NCBI GenBank assembly: GCA_016711405.1
Contig: JADJSZ010000003.1
Location: forward strand, 1-64,000
DNA length: 64,000 bases
Direction of reading: 5' to 3'
From: Candidatus Hadersleviella danica
GTDB taxonomy: Bacteria; Chloroflexota; Anaerolineae; Promineifilales; Promineifilaceae
The notes below the pieces were generated by a model. The model was given only the letters and a program-made list of their open reading frames with translations, had not been told where the DNA came from and searched no databases. The stretch's first letter is position 1. Every line of letters begins with the position of its first letter. Below, piece after piece: positions 6,231 to 15,017 of the stretch. Made by a program: the position numbers and the translations under genes.

Positions 6231-7898
6231 TTAGCTCCAAGAGGCGTTGAAATCAGCCAGAGCGTGCTTGAGTTGGGCTTCGGCATCATCCGTCAGCCGG
6301 TAGGCGGACATGATGGTGTTGCCCACGGCCGCGTGTGCGGTATCCATGTAGCGCAAGAAGTCCACGCGCCAGCGGGTAATATCGGCCACAGCTAATTTGT
6401 CCATGTAACCGCGTGTGCCCGCATAGATGAGCATCACTTGGTGAGCCAAGCTGTAGGGGGCATATTGCGGTTGGCGGAGCAAGTGCATGAGGCGCTCGCC
6501 ACGGCCGAGCAACCGTTGCGTCGAAGCGTCCAAGTCGGAACTGAACAGGGCGAAAGCGGCCATTTCTTGGTATTGCGCCAAGTCAGATTTGATACCACCA
6601 GCCACCTGCTTCATCGCTTTGCGCTGAGCATCGCCACCGACGCGGGAAACCGACAAACCTGTCGAGATAGCGGGCAACTGGCCCGAGTCGCGCAAGTCTG
6701 TTTCCAAGAAGATTTGGCCGTCGGTAATCGAGATGACGTTGGTGGGGATGTAAGCCGACACGTCGCCCAAGAGGGTTTCGATGATGGGCAAAGCGGTGAG
6801 CGAACCACCCGAGCCAGGCACTTTGACAATTGCGTAATTGTCGGAGTTGCTCATCGCCTTTAAGTCTTGTTCAGCATGTTCCACGTCGGAGTTGCCGAAG
6901 TAGAGCTTGCCGTTGACCCCAGCGGTGGTTCCACGAGCCACTTCGGTGCCTTTCGCCACAATCACCCACTCGTCGCGCAGACGAACGGCGCGTTCGAGGA
7001 GGCGGCTGTGAACGGAGAAGATGTCGCCGGGGTATGCTTCACGGCCGGGGGGGCGGCGCAGAATCAGCGACATTTGGCGATACGCCCACGATTGCTTGGA
7101 AAGGTCGTCGTACACCACGAGGGCATCACGGCCGTCTTCCATAAAATACTCGCCCATCGCGCAACCCGAGTAGGGGGCGAAGAACTGCATCGGCGCGGGG
7201 TCAGAGGCGCTGGCAACGACGACAATGGTGTACTCCATCGCCCCGTTCTCTTCCAGTGCGGCCACTACTTGGGCTACTTGCCCAGCCCGTTGGCCAATGG
7301 CGACGTAAATGCAGATGACACCTTGCCCCTTTTGGTTGATGATGGTGTCGAGGGCGATGGCGGTCTTGCCCGTTTGGCGGTCGCCAATGATGAGTTCGCG
7401 CTGGCCACGGCCGATGGGGGTCATCGCGTCCACGGCCATCAACCCCGTTTGCATGGGGGTGTCCACCCGCTTGCGCTGAATAACACCGGGGGCGATGCGT
7501 TCAATGGCAAAGCGTTCCGTTGTTTGGATGGAGCCTTTGCCATCAATGGGGGTTCCGAGCGCGTCTACGACACGGCCGATGAGGGCATCCCCCACGGGAA
7601 CCGAGGCGACCTCGCCTGTGGCGCGGACTTCGGCCCCTGTTTCAATGGTGGCGTAGTTGCCCATGACGGCAATACCCACTGTATCTGGCTCCAAGTTCAA
7701 CACAATGCCGCGCACGCCGTTGCTAAACTCGACGATTTCGCTGGCGGTGACGTTGGCCAAACCATCGGCCAAAACGACACCGTCGTACACTGCTTTAACA
7801 GTGCCGACGCTACGGACGGCCGTTTTGCGCTCAAACAAATTAATCTGCTTGAGGAAACTCTCGGCGATATTCTCATAGTCTGGGGCGAAGGAACCCAT
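6231..7898 (-). CDS. atpA: F1 ATP synthase alpha subunit
   Basis: Non-catalytic nucleotide-binding subunit of F1. Walker A is GDRQTGKTAIALDTII, followed by the family signature PAISTGLSVSRVGGDAQ. The longer open frame starts at 7943, but ATG 7898 (MGSFAPDYENIAES) is chosen because GGAGG lies 7 bases before it; this gives 555 residues. That exceeds the usual ~505 because of roughly 40 extra residues between RLLERAVRLRDEW and GGSLTALPIIET. First gene of atpA-G-D-C. atpB, E, F and H, normally just upstream, are absent: the next gene is divergent aspS. Confidence 0.96.
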   Translation of the reverse strand: MGSFAPDYENIAESFLKQINLFERKTAVRSVGTVKAVYDGVVLADGLANVTASEIVEFSNGVRGIVLNLEPDTVGIAVMGNYATIETGAEVRATGEVASVPVGDALIGRVVDALGTPIDGKGSIQTTERFAIERIAPGVIQRKRVDTPMQTGLMAVDAMTPIGRGQRELIIGDRQTGKTAIALDTIINQKGQGVICIYVAIGQRAGQVAQVVAALEENGAMEYTIVVVASASDPAPMQFFAPYSGCAMGEYFMEDGRDALVVYDDLSKQSWAYRQMSLILRRPPGREAYPGDIFSVHSRLLERAVRLRDEWVIVAKGTEVARGTTAGVNGKLYFGNSDVEHAEQDLKAMSNSDNYAIVKVPGSGGSLTALPIIETLLGDVSAYIPTNVISITDGQIFLETDLRDSGQLPAISTGLSVSRVGGDAQRKAMKQVAGGIKSDLAQYQEMAAFALFSSDLDASTQRLLGRGERLMHLLRQPQYAPYSLAHQVMLIYAGTRGYMDKLAVADITRWRVDFLRYMDTAHAAVGNTIMSAYRLTDDAEAQLKHALADFNASWS

Positions 7899-8303
7899 GA
7901 AACAACCTCCTAACGGAATGTTCTGGTTGGAAGCAAGTGGCAAGTTATCGTGTACAAACGACTTTCCTTGTGATCAAGTGGTCTCACCAAATGCAGATGT
8001 TTGATTGGAAACAGGTTATCTGGGAAGATATTTTGCTTTGCCGTTTGGCGGCAAAAGAGCGTTGACCTATGATAGGTCACGGGGGGGATATTATCCCAGA
8101 CGAGCTTGTTTGTCCAATAATTCACAAGTGCCGCGAGCGGGGTGTATAAGTCTATTCGTCTATTGGTGTATTCGGGTACTGCCCCTCAAATATACAAGTA
8201 CACCAATACACCTCTACACCAATAACCCAATCCCCCTACCCTCCCTTTCTATTGCACGATAAAATCCACACTCCCTAAAAACGTTTTAAGAAGAGAGATA
8301 CCG
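7899..8303. other. Divergent promoter region atpA / aspS (405 bp)
   Basis: Must hold the promoters for the F1 operon and aspS. Visible inverted repeats are TTTGCCG...CGGCAAA near 8036-8054 and GACCTATGATAGGTC near 8064-8078. The latter is a clean 7+1+7 palindrome that could be an operator or an mRNA hairpin. A CTATTGGTGTA/TACACCAATA repeat hairpin follows at 8150-8228. No convincing gene. Confidence 0.6.
8150..8228. repeat. TATTGGTG-type repeat hairpin upstream of aspS
   Basis: Left arm of TCTATTCG/TCTATTGG/TGTATTCG words, right arm of TACACCAATACACCTCTACA. Related to the longer perfect hairpin at 38491-38553. Confidence 0.75.
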
Positions 8304-10085
8304 ATGTTAAAAACCATTGATTGCGGGGCAATCCGCGCTGAACATGTTGAACAACAAGTAACCCTTGCCGGCTGGGTGCATAAGCGGCGGGATATGGGGG
8401 GGATTATTTTCATAGACCTGCGCGACCGGAGTGGCAAGGTGCAGGTGGTGGTGGATGCGAGCAAAACGGCCGAGGCCTTTGCCACGGCCGAGCAAATCCG
8501 CTCCGAATATGTCTTGCAAGTGAGCGGTACCGTTGCCCGGCGCATGGCGGGGCAAGAAAACCCCAACTTGCCCACGGGCGACATCGAAATTTTGGCCACC
8601 GCCATCAATATCTTGAATACGGCCAAAACCCCACCTTTGCAAATAGACAAAGAGGCTAACGAGGATGAATCGTTGCGGCTTAAATACCGCTACCTCGACT
8701 TGCGCCGCGAACGGCCGCAACGCAACCTCATCCTGCGCCACAAAGCCATCAAATTTATTCGGGATTTTCTCGATGAGCGGGGCTTCCTCGAAATTGAAAC
8801 GCCTATCCTATTTAAGAGCACACCTGAAGGGGCGCGGGATTACCTCGTGCCCAGCCGAGTGCATCCGGGCAAGTTTTATGCCCTGCCCCAAAGCCCCCAA
8901 CAACTCAAGCAATTGCTCATGGTGGGCGGCATCGAACGGTATTTCCAAATTGCCCGCTGTTTCCGCGATGAGGACCAACGCGCCGACCGCCAACCCGAAT
9001 TCACCCAACTCGACATGGAAATGAGCTTCATGGAGCGGGACGACATTCTCAATCTCATCGAAGAGTTGATGGTGGGCATGGCCAAAAAGGTCAGCCTTGT
9101 GCCGCTGACCTCGGAGAAATTTGCCCGCTTGTCTTACCACGAGGCGATGGAACGCTTCGGGAGCGACCGCCCCGATGTGCGCTATGGGATGGAACTCATT
9201 GATATTAGCGAGATTGCGGGGCAAACAGCCTTCCAACTGTTTGCGGACAATGTGCGGGCGGGCAAACCTGTCAAAGCCATTTGCGCCAAGGGGTGTGGTG
9301 GGTATAGCCGCAAAGAGATGGGCGACCTTGAAGAATTTGCCAAGGGGCACGGGGCGAAGGGGTTGGCATGGCTGGCCATCCACCCCGAAACGCAAGAGAT
9401 TCGCGGCCCCATCGCCAAGTTTTTTACGGTGGAGCAACTGTTAGCCTTGACCGAACGCATGGGCGCAGAACCGGGCGACCTGATTCTCATCTCTACCGAT
9501 GTGAAGTGGACGGTGTACAAGGTGTTGGGTGAGTTGCGCCAAGAGTTGGCTCGCCGTTTGGGGCTGACCAAAAATACAGGGCTGACCTTTTGTTGGGTGG
9601 TGGATTTCCCCTTGTTTGAGGAGACCACGACCGAGGAAGGACATTATGCGCCCAGCCATCACATGTTCACCTCTCCCAAACGGGCGCACATTCCGTTGCT
9701 GGATAGCGACCCACACGCTGTGTTGAGCGAGCAGTATGACTTGGTGTGCAATGGCTTTGAGGTGGCGGGCGGCAGTATTCGGATCCACGAACGGCCGTTG
9801 CAACGCAAGATTATGGACTTAATCGGCTTCTCGTGGGAAGAGGCGGAGGAGCAGTTTGGCCACATGCTCGAAGCGTTTGAGTATGGCGCACCCCCGCACG
9901 GCGGCATCGCTCCGGGCATTGACCGACTGATGGCGCTCATGGCGGGCGAGCCGAATATCCGCGAGGTGATGGCTTTCCCCAAGAACCAGAACGCGATGGA
10001 CTTAATGGCGGATGCGCCTTCCCATGTGGTGCAACGGCAGTTGGATGAGTTGCATATTGCGTTGGCGGGGAGAGCGATAGGGTAG
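8304..10085 (+). CDS. aspS: Aspartyl-tRNA synthetase
   Basis: Class II aminoacyl-tRNA synthetase, 593 residues, the bacterial type. The anticodon-binding OB fold occupies about residues 1-110 (VTLAGWVHKRRDMGGIIFID). Motif 2 is at FQIARCFRDEDQRADRQPEF, a bacterial GAD insertion lies in the middle, and motif 3 is GIAPGIDRLMALMAGEPNIR. Acts in the cytoplasm, charging tRNA-Asp (possibly tRNA-Asn too if no AsnRS exists; not decidable here). Single gene, plus strand. The stop codon is immediately followed by an AAAAGTG-type hairpin shared with the convergent gene. Confidence 0.97.
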   Translation: MLKTIDCGAIRAEHVEQQVTLAGWVHKRRDMGGIIFIDLRDRSGKVQVVVDASKTAEAFATAEQIRSEYVLQVSGTVARRMAGQENPNLPTGDIEILATAINILNTAKTPPLQIDKEANEDESLRLKYRYLDLRRERPQRNLILRHKAIKFIRDFLDERGFLEIETPILFKSTPEGARDYLVPSRVHPGKFYALPQSPQQLKQLLMVGGIERYFQIARCFRDEDQRADRQPEFTQLDMEMSFMERDDILNLIEELMVGMAKKVSLVPLTSEKFARLSYHEAMERFGSDRPDVRYGMELIDISEIAGQTAFQLFADNVRAGKPVKAICAKGCGGYSRKEMGDLEEFAKGHGAKGLAWLAIHPETQEIRGPIAKFFTVEQLLALTERMGAEPGDLILISTDVKWTVYKVLGELRQELARRLGLTKNTGLTFCWVVDFPLFEETTTEEGHYAPSHHMFTSPKRAHIPLLDSDPHAVLSEQYDLVCNGFEVAGGSIRIHERPLQRKIMDLIGFSWEEAEEQFGHMLEAFEYGAPPHGGIAPGIDRLMALMAGEPNIREVMAFPKNQNAMDLMADAPSHVVQRQLDELHIALAGRAIG

Positions 10086-10160
10086 TAAAAGGTGAAAAGT
10101 GAAAGGTGAAAAGTGGGGTAGCTGGTGCTACTTCTCACTTTTCACCTTTCACTTCTTACT
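10083..10160. repeat. AAAAGTG heptad hairpin between convergent genes
   Basis: Words such as GGTGAAAAGTGAAAGG on the left and CTTTTCACCTTTCAC on the right. It spans exactly from the aspS stop to the stop of the GH44 gene and could work as a bidirectional terminator, although it lacks a T run. Confidence 0.8.
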
Positions 10161-12934
10161 TATCGAACGACAAGGGGCAAGTACCCTTGCACGGTGAGGT
10201 TGAGGGGGATGCGGGGCAGGACGAGGAGGGTGATGGAGTTGGCGGGGTAGTCGGCCGTATATTCCCCACCCCCCACGGCCGCATCCCCTTCGCGAACAAT
10301 GGCGTTTAGGTCGGCCGCACTGTAGCGGTAGACCTCGGCCGTGCCAGCGGCCGCAAAATTGGCCACGTTCAGCGTGCCTGTCTGTGTTTCCCCCGTTTTG
10401 TTGATGATGACCAACGTGAGTGCGCCATCGCCCGAGCGTTGGGCGGCGTAGATGGCCAACTGCCCTTGGTCTTCGCTAGTGGCTTGGACGCTGGTTTGGC
10501 CGAAACGGCCGCCTGCCCCATCGTAGTTGCGATAGATGCGGAAGGCGAAAGCGGCGGGGCTGGTGGGGGTGAACTGACCGCCACCGCCAAAAAGAGTATC
10601 GAAGAGGAGAGCCATATCCACCCGTTCACGGCCGAAAATCCCCAGAATATCCGCTTGCGCCAACGCCCCATTGAGCGAATCCAACGCCCCCCAGTTGTAT
10701 TCGGTGATGGCCAACTTGGTGCCGGGGTAGTGCGCGTCAATCCATTCCCGCATCATGGGGATGAGGCGCACGATGCCGCCATTGGGGCCTGCGGCCGCAA
10801 TCCAACTTTCGTCCACATAGGTGGCATCCCACAAGCCACGGGTGGAGCGCAAGCGCAACGCTTGGGTGGCGGAATCGCCCGCGCCCGTTAGCGACACCCC
10901 ATTTTGAGGGTAGAAGTGGACATCGAGATAGTCGAGCAGGCGCGTGCCGTTGGTTTGCTCGTAGGCGGCCATCTGTTGCAAGTACCACGGCACAAAATAG
11001 ATGGAGCCATGTGCTTCGTAGTCGGGAAAACTGGAGTAGCCGTTGGCCGCCGCTTCCACTAAATCGTGGCGGGAGTAAAAATAGTTGGACCAGCCGTGGG
11101 GGACGGGGCCGAGAAGTTGGGCGGAGGGGTCGGCCGCTTTAATGGCCGCCGCATAGCTCTCCCCTAAGCCGTACACCTCGTCATAGGTGCTGGGGTCAGG
11201 GTGCACATCGCGATGGGTTTCGTGCCACAAATCGGGTTCGTTGTCCAGCGAGTAGTAGCGCACGCCCCCGTTGGCGGCCGTGCCAAAGAGCGTGTGCAAA
11301 TGAGCCACCCAACCTGCCACAAACGCTTCGTTGCTGGCGATACTCGTATCGAGTGGGTCGTTGCCAGCCACATAGATGGGCTTGCTTTGGTCATTGTCTG
11401 TATAGCCGGTGATGCCACTGCCGCAATCGGGTCGCCACGGATCCACGGCCGGCTGACTACCGTAGGGATAGGGCTGGGGCACGTAGCCATATTTGCTGAC
11501 GCTGTAGCCACAGCCCAGCGGATTGTCGTTGGCGACCCAGCCGATGAGGGGCACGGAGACAATCGTTTGGGTTCCCGAAGCGCGGGCGTTGGTGATGTAC
11601 TCATCGGCCGACTCTGTGCCCGTGGTGTTGGTGTTGTTCTCGAAGAAGTAGTCGTAGCCGCTGTTGGTGCGGTTGTTTTGCCAGTTGTAGCGGGTGGTAT
11701 CGTTGCCCCCCCAACGGCGAATGGTCAGCCCCAACTCGTCGGCCAAGGCGTTGTTGAAGGTGCGGTTGGCGTTGGAGGTGAAGTTGTAGTGCAGGCCGTA
11801 GATGTCGGGGCTGATGGCGGCGCGGTCGGCCGCGACATCTACATTTAAGAGAAGGCCCGTGGGGGGTGGGGGTTCGCCAATGGCGAACAGCACCACCCGG
11901 CGCGGGTCGAGGCGGCAAGGGGGGAAGTCGCCGACTGTGCCGCTGGCGGCACGGCCGCAATCGGCCACGAGCAAATCCCCATTGAGGTCGAAGGCCATCC
12001 CCATGGGCAAGTATAAATCGGCAAAGGTGTTGTCGGCCGTGGGGGCATTGATGGGATCGAGGAACTGCAAGAGCTGTTGGTTGTGGGTGTCGGCGATGTA
12101 GAGCCGATTTTGGCTGTCCACGGCCACATCATGCGGGTAATTTAGCCCTGTAAAGCTCTGCGTGGCGGCCATGCCGTTGGTGAGCGGCGGGGCAAAGCGT
12201 TGCACACGGCCGTTGAGCAAATCGGTGACATAGACTTGCCCGTTGCCATCTACCGCGACGGCGAGAGGGAGGTTGAATTTGTTGGCGGTGGCTCCTGTGC
12301 TGGAGCCATTGAAATCCGCTTGCCCCAACACAGCGTCGGGGGTGGTGTCGGTGGTTAGGGGGGTGTCGTAGCGCAGGACGCGGTGGTTGAATTCGTCTAC
12401 GACGTAGAGGTTATCGGCCGCATCTAGGGCGAGGCCACGCGGGAAGTTGTAGCCTGTTAGCCCGCCACCCGTGCCGTTGTTGGTAAAGTTGCTCTGGCCG
12501 AGCACCCCATCGGCGGCCGTGGGCGTGGCATCGCTGTCGGGGTTTAGGTAGATGAGGACGCGGTGGTGGTAGGTGTCGGCGAGGTAGAGGTTGCCCGCGG
12601 AATCTACGGCCACGCTTTCGGGGCCGCACAGCAGGGAGGTGGTTGCGCCTGCACATTGGCCGCTGTCGGGGTCGCCGTTGCCCGTTTGGGTATCTGGGTC
12701 GAGGCCGAAGACGAGGTCGGCCGCGTCGCCCGCGAAGAGGCTGGCGGTGTTAGGCCAGCTCCAGACGCGGCTGGCGGGGTAGAGGGCGACGTAGACGCGG
12801 CCGTTGGGGGCGACGGCCACGCCAGATGGCCCGACGAGGGCACGTTCGGCATCGGCCGTGGGCACGGCGCGGGCGGGCAGGAGGGTGGCGACCCAAAAAG
12901 CACAGACCAACAAGAGGAAGGCGAGTTTTTTCAT
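10160..12934 (-). CDS. Secreted NHL-repeat + GH44-like glycoside hydrolase
   Basis: 924 residues. Signal peptide at 1-23 (MKKLAFLLLVCAFWVATLLP, then ARA). NHL-type beta-propeller repeats run to about residue 350 (GPSGVAVAPNGRVYVA, GPESVAVDSAGNLYLADTYH, FNLPLAVAVDGNGQVYVTD). A GH44-type catalytic part runs from about 360 to 850 (ISPDIYGLHYNFTSNA). The acid/base glutamate lies in SLDNEPDLWHETH (near 565) and the nucleophile glutamate in KLAITEYNWGALDS (near 743). GH44 enzymes cleave beta-1,4-glucan and xyloglucan. The protein ends GYLPLVVR, a motif shared with two other secreted proteins here. GAGG lies before ATG 12934. Probably polysaccharide degradation outside the cell; the propeller may bind substrate or anchor it. 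Confidence 0.85.
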   Translation of the reverse strand: MKKLAFLLLVCAFWVATLLPARAVPTADAERALVGPSGVAVAPNGRVYVALYPASRVWSWPNTASLFAGDAADLVFGLDPDTQTGNGDPDSGQCAGATTSLLCGPESVAVDSAGNLYLADTYHHRVLIYLNPDSDATPTAADGVLGQSNFTNNGTGGGLTGYNFPRGLALDAADNLYVVDEFNHRVLRYDTPLTTDTTPDAVLGQADFNGSSTGATANKFNLPLAVAVDGNGQVYVTDLLNGRVQRFAPPLTNGMAATQSFTGLNYPHDVAVDSQNRLYIADTHNQQLLQFLDPINAPTADNTFADLYLPMGMAFDLNGDLLVADCGRAASGTVGDFPPCRLDPRRVVLFAIGEPPPPTGLLLNVDVAADRAAISPDIYGLHYNFTSNANRTFNNALADELGLTIRRWGGNDTTRYNWQNNRTNSGYDYFFENNTNTTGTESADEYITNARASGTQTIVSVPLIGWVANDNPLGCGYSVSKYGYVPQPYPYGSQPAVDPWRPDCGSGITGYTDNDQSKPIYVAGNDPLDTSIASNEAFVAGWVAHLHTLFGTAANGGVRYYSLDNEPDLWHETHRDVHPDPSTYDEVYGLGESYAAAIKAADPSAQLLGPVPHGWSNYFYSRHDLVEAAANGYSSFPDYEAHGSIYFVPWYLQQMAAYEQTNGTRLLDYLDVHFYPQNGVSLTGAGDSATQALRLRSTRGLWDATYVDESWIAAAGPNGGIVRLIPMMREWIDAHYPGTKLAITEYNWGALDSLNGALAQADILGIFGRERVDMALLFDTLFGGGGQFTPTSPAAFAFRIYRNYDGAGGRFGQTSVQATSEDQGQLAIYAAQRSGDGALTLVIINKTGETQTGTLNVANFAAAGTAEVYRYSAADLNAIVREGDAAVGGGEYTADYPANSITLLVLPRIPLNLTVQGYLPLVVR

Positions 12935-13102
12935 ATGACCTCGTCGAGAAATGTGGGAGAGAGGGTGAGTGGCGGCGTGGCGGAAAGGCTAAGAGCCACA
13001 AGGGGGATGCAATGAACTGCTGGGAAGTAGTATAAACGGTTTTTGCGCTGGCTGACTACTGGAAATGGGCGCGTTTATCCTCGGCAGGGCTGGCCATGGG
13101 CA

Positions 13103-13138
13103 ATAAAAAGGCTCCTCTAGCGGGTGCTGGAGGAGCCT
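13103..13138 (-). terminator. Intrinsic terminator (distal)
   Basis: Minus-strand hairpin AGGCTCCTC...GAGGAGCCT followed by TTTTTATT. Second of two terminators in a row behind the 21-bp repeat region. The 340 bases 12935-13274 hold both, a GAACGGCCG/CGGCCGTTC hairpin at 13168-13188 and presumably the promoter of the GH44 gene; no gene is seen. Confidence 0.8.
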
Positions 13139-13219
13139 GAAACAGAATAATTGAATCGAGAGGGAGATGAACGGCCGTGCGGCCGTTCATTTGTCTGGCG
13201 TAACTTTCGGCCGATAGGC

Positions 13220-13263
13220 AAAAAAATAGGTGGCAGGTGCATCGGGCGATGTCCTTACCACCT
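13220..13263 (-). terminator. Intrinsic terminator (proximal)
   Basis: Minus-strand stem AGGTGG...CCACCT, with inner AGG/CCT and CATC/GATG pairs, followed by ATTTTTTT. It begins 12 bases after the stop codon of the minus-strand repeat frame (13275), so a transcript reads leftwards through the repeat and ends here. Confidence 0.85.
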
Positions 13264-13274
13264 CGGGAGGGAGC

Positions 13275-13592
13275 CTAAGAAAAGTATAGCAAAGTTTGGG
13301 AAGTTTGCAAGAGCATTTTTGCGCCTTGTTCCTCGAACAATCTGCTTTGTTCCTCGAACAATCTGCTTTGTTCCTCGAACAATCTGCCTTGTTCCTCGAA
13401 CAATCTGCCTTGTTCCTCGAACAATCTGCCTTGTTCCTCGAACAATCTGCCTTGTTCCTCGAACAATCTGCCTTGTTCCTCGAACAATCTGCCTTGTTCC
13501 TCGAACAATCTGCCTTGTTCCTCGAACAATCTGTCTTGTTCCTCGAACAATCTGCTTTGTTCCTCGAACAATCTGCCTTGTTCCTCGAACAA
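13275..13592 (-). CDS. Possible heptapeptide-repeat protein (LFEEQGR)
   Basis: The minus strand of the 21-bp minisatellite reads as about 13 copies of the heptapeptide FEEQGRL, then a unique tail AKMLLQTSQTLLYFS. A strong terminator follows 12 bases later. The start is unclear: within the frame only a TTG is available. Removing one base from the G7 run at 13635-13641 would join it to an upstream GTG frame with the coherent lead TFLAEQSRLFEEQ. A 21-base unit is open in several frames on both strands, so coding is not proven. The strand choice rests on the terminator and the unique tail. Confidence 0.35.
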   Translation of the reverse strand: MFEEQGRLFEEQSRLFEEQDRLFEEQGRLFEEQGRLFEEQGRLFEEQGRLFEEQGRLFEEQGRLFEEQGRLFEEQSRLFEEQSRLFEEQGAKMLLQTSQTLLYFS

Positions 13593-13601
13593 TCTGCTTT
13601 G
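13329..13601. repeat. 21-bp tandem repeat (minisatellite), 13 units
   Basis: Thirteen units of TTCCTCGAACAATCTGCCTT plus G, differing only at two positions (CC, CT or TC before TTG). A degenerate unit follows at 13602 and a partial one precedes. High identity between units points to recent slippage or unequal exchange. Length 21 keeps any reading frame open. Confidence 0.97.
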
Positions 13602-13740
13602 TTCCGCCAGAAATGTGCCACTAGCCTGTTGGTCGGGGGGGCAATGCGGGTGAGTGGCACGGCTGATGGGTTTAGATGTTCTTCGTTAGCGTAACGGCCG
13701 TGCCCCCCACCCCTACAACGTCGCTCCTACCACAAACCCT

Positions 13741-13780
13741 CATTCACAATTAACTATTCACCATTCACCATTCACAATTC
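13741..13780. repeat. ATTCACA heptad repeat
   Basis: Single arm of ATTCACA/ATTCACC words just beyond the end of the DUF5667 gene. The stretch 13602-13740 has no gene other than the possible lead of the repeat frame. Confidence 0.75.
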
Positions 13781-13818
13781 TTCCGCTCCCACGTTGGATA
13801 ATGGCTGGATGCAACGGC

Positions 13819-14911
13819 CTAATCATCATCCTCATTGTCATTATCCTCAGGCTCTTTCGTTTTCTCTGGCTCATCCGTCTCTTCTGGCTCCTCCGTTTTC
13901 TCAGGCTCTTCCGTCTCCTCGGGTTCGTCGGTCTTTTCTGGCTCTGGGTCGGGTGATGGTTGGGGAGCCGGCGTAACCGAAGGGGTGGGGGAGCTACTTG
14001 GAACGGCCGAAGGGCGCAAGGTGGGCGTGGGCGGGGTGGAGGGCGCGGGCACGGCCGTTGTCCCCACAGGCGGAACTGTCCCCGTGGTCGTTGTGGAAGG
14101 GGTGGGCGTGGGGGTGGCCACGGCCGTGCCCGTCGGCCGTCTGCGTGGGGGGGATGGTTCCAGTTACGGTGGCTGTCACCGTCAGCGGCAAAGTCGGCGT
14201 AGCCATCACGGTGGGGCTGGGGCTGGCCACAGGAGCCGTTAGTGGGGTGATGGCCACCGCCAAGAGCTGGCCATCCACAGTCAGGGCACGCACATGCACC
14301 AACTGCCCCTCGCCCACAAACCCTGCAAAATCGGTCGTGGGCTGAATCACCACGGGCAATCGCTCGATTTGCCACACATCCCCCACCGCTTGCTCCACCA
14401 CTCCCTCAAAACTGACCTCGGCCGTGCGCCGTTCGGCCAACAACACAGTTATCTCGCGCAACCGCTCTTGGTTGAGTTGCTGTTGCATGGACAGCCCCTC
14501 GGTGCCGCCGCCAGCGAACAGCAATTGCACCTGTTCGCTGGCTTGTTTGGCCCCATAAAGCGCATCGCCCGGCACGGCCGATTGCGCCCCCCACACCGCC
14601 ATCACCACCACCAAAGCCAACCCCACCCCCAGCGAGAGGGCAGGCTTGAATAGCCAGCGCCACCACGAGCGGCGCGGGGCAACATTGGCGTACCGGATTT
14701 GCGTCGCCTTGCCCAAAAAGGCTTGCTTGGCTTGCTGATGGGTGGCGTTGCTGGGGAAAAAGGATTTTTGCTCCAGAAGTTGAGCCGTTTCCAGCATGGG
14801 GCGCAGTTGCGCGGCCGATTCGGGGTAACGCGCCAAAATCGCGCCCACCGACTCGCCGCGCTCCAGCGCATCCAAGCAAGCAATTAGCTTTTCTTCCAAA
14901 GATTTATCCAT
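13819..14911 (-). CDS. DUF5667 membrane protein, acid-tailed anti-sigma candidate (frameshifted)
   Basis: An N-terminal cytoplasmic helical part (LEEKLIACLDALERGESVGA) precedes a single membrane span near residue 95 (ALSLGVGLALVVVMAVWGAQ). The DUF5667 core follows (SAVPGDALYGAKQASEQVQL), then a Thr/Pro-rich linker and a Glu/Asp-rich tail (EPEETEEPEKTEEPEETDEP) ending DNDNEDDD. The first frame runs 14911-13994 and the tail continues in a second frame from about 14120. Removing one base, most simply from the G7 run at 14147-14153, gives one 363-residue protein. It directly follows the ECF sigma gene and is the likely membrane-bound regulator of that sigma factor, an inference from order and topology. 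Confidence 0.8.
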
Positions 14912-14918
14912 CGGTATG

Positions 14919-15017
14919 GGTACTGGTTACTGGTTACTGGTTATTGGTTATTGGTGGTTATTGGTAATTACCTCGCCCAACCAACACCCAATTACTAATT
15001 ACTAATTACTCATTAAT
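14919..15017. repeat. GTTACTG heptad hairpin between sigma and DUF5667 genes
   Basis: Left arm ACTGGTTACTGGTTATTGG, right arm CCAATTACTAATTACTAATT. The right arm extends into the sigma gene and encodes its last residues (LMSN) and stop. Confidence 0.85.

Noticed and set aside
13329..13601. CRISPR array
   Set aside because: The units are contiguous 21-mers with no spacers; it is a minisatellite and no cas gene is present.
13151..13694. Plus-strand proteins from the 21-bp repeat (LVPRTIC or LEQSALF repeats)
   Set aside because: A 21-base unit keeps several frames open on both strands. The terminators and the unique tail favour the minus strand, and no plus-strand start or terminator is visible.
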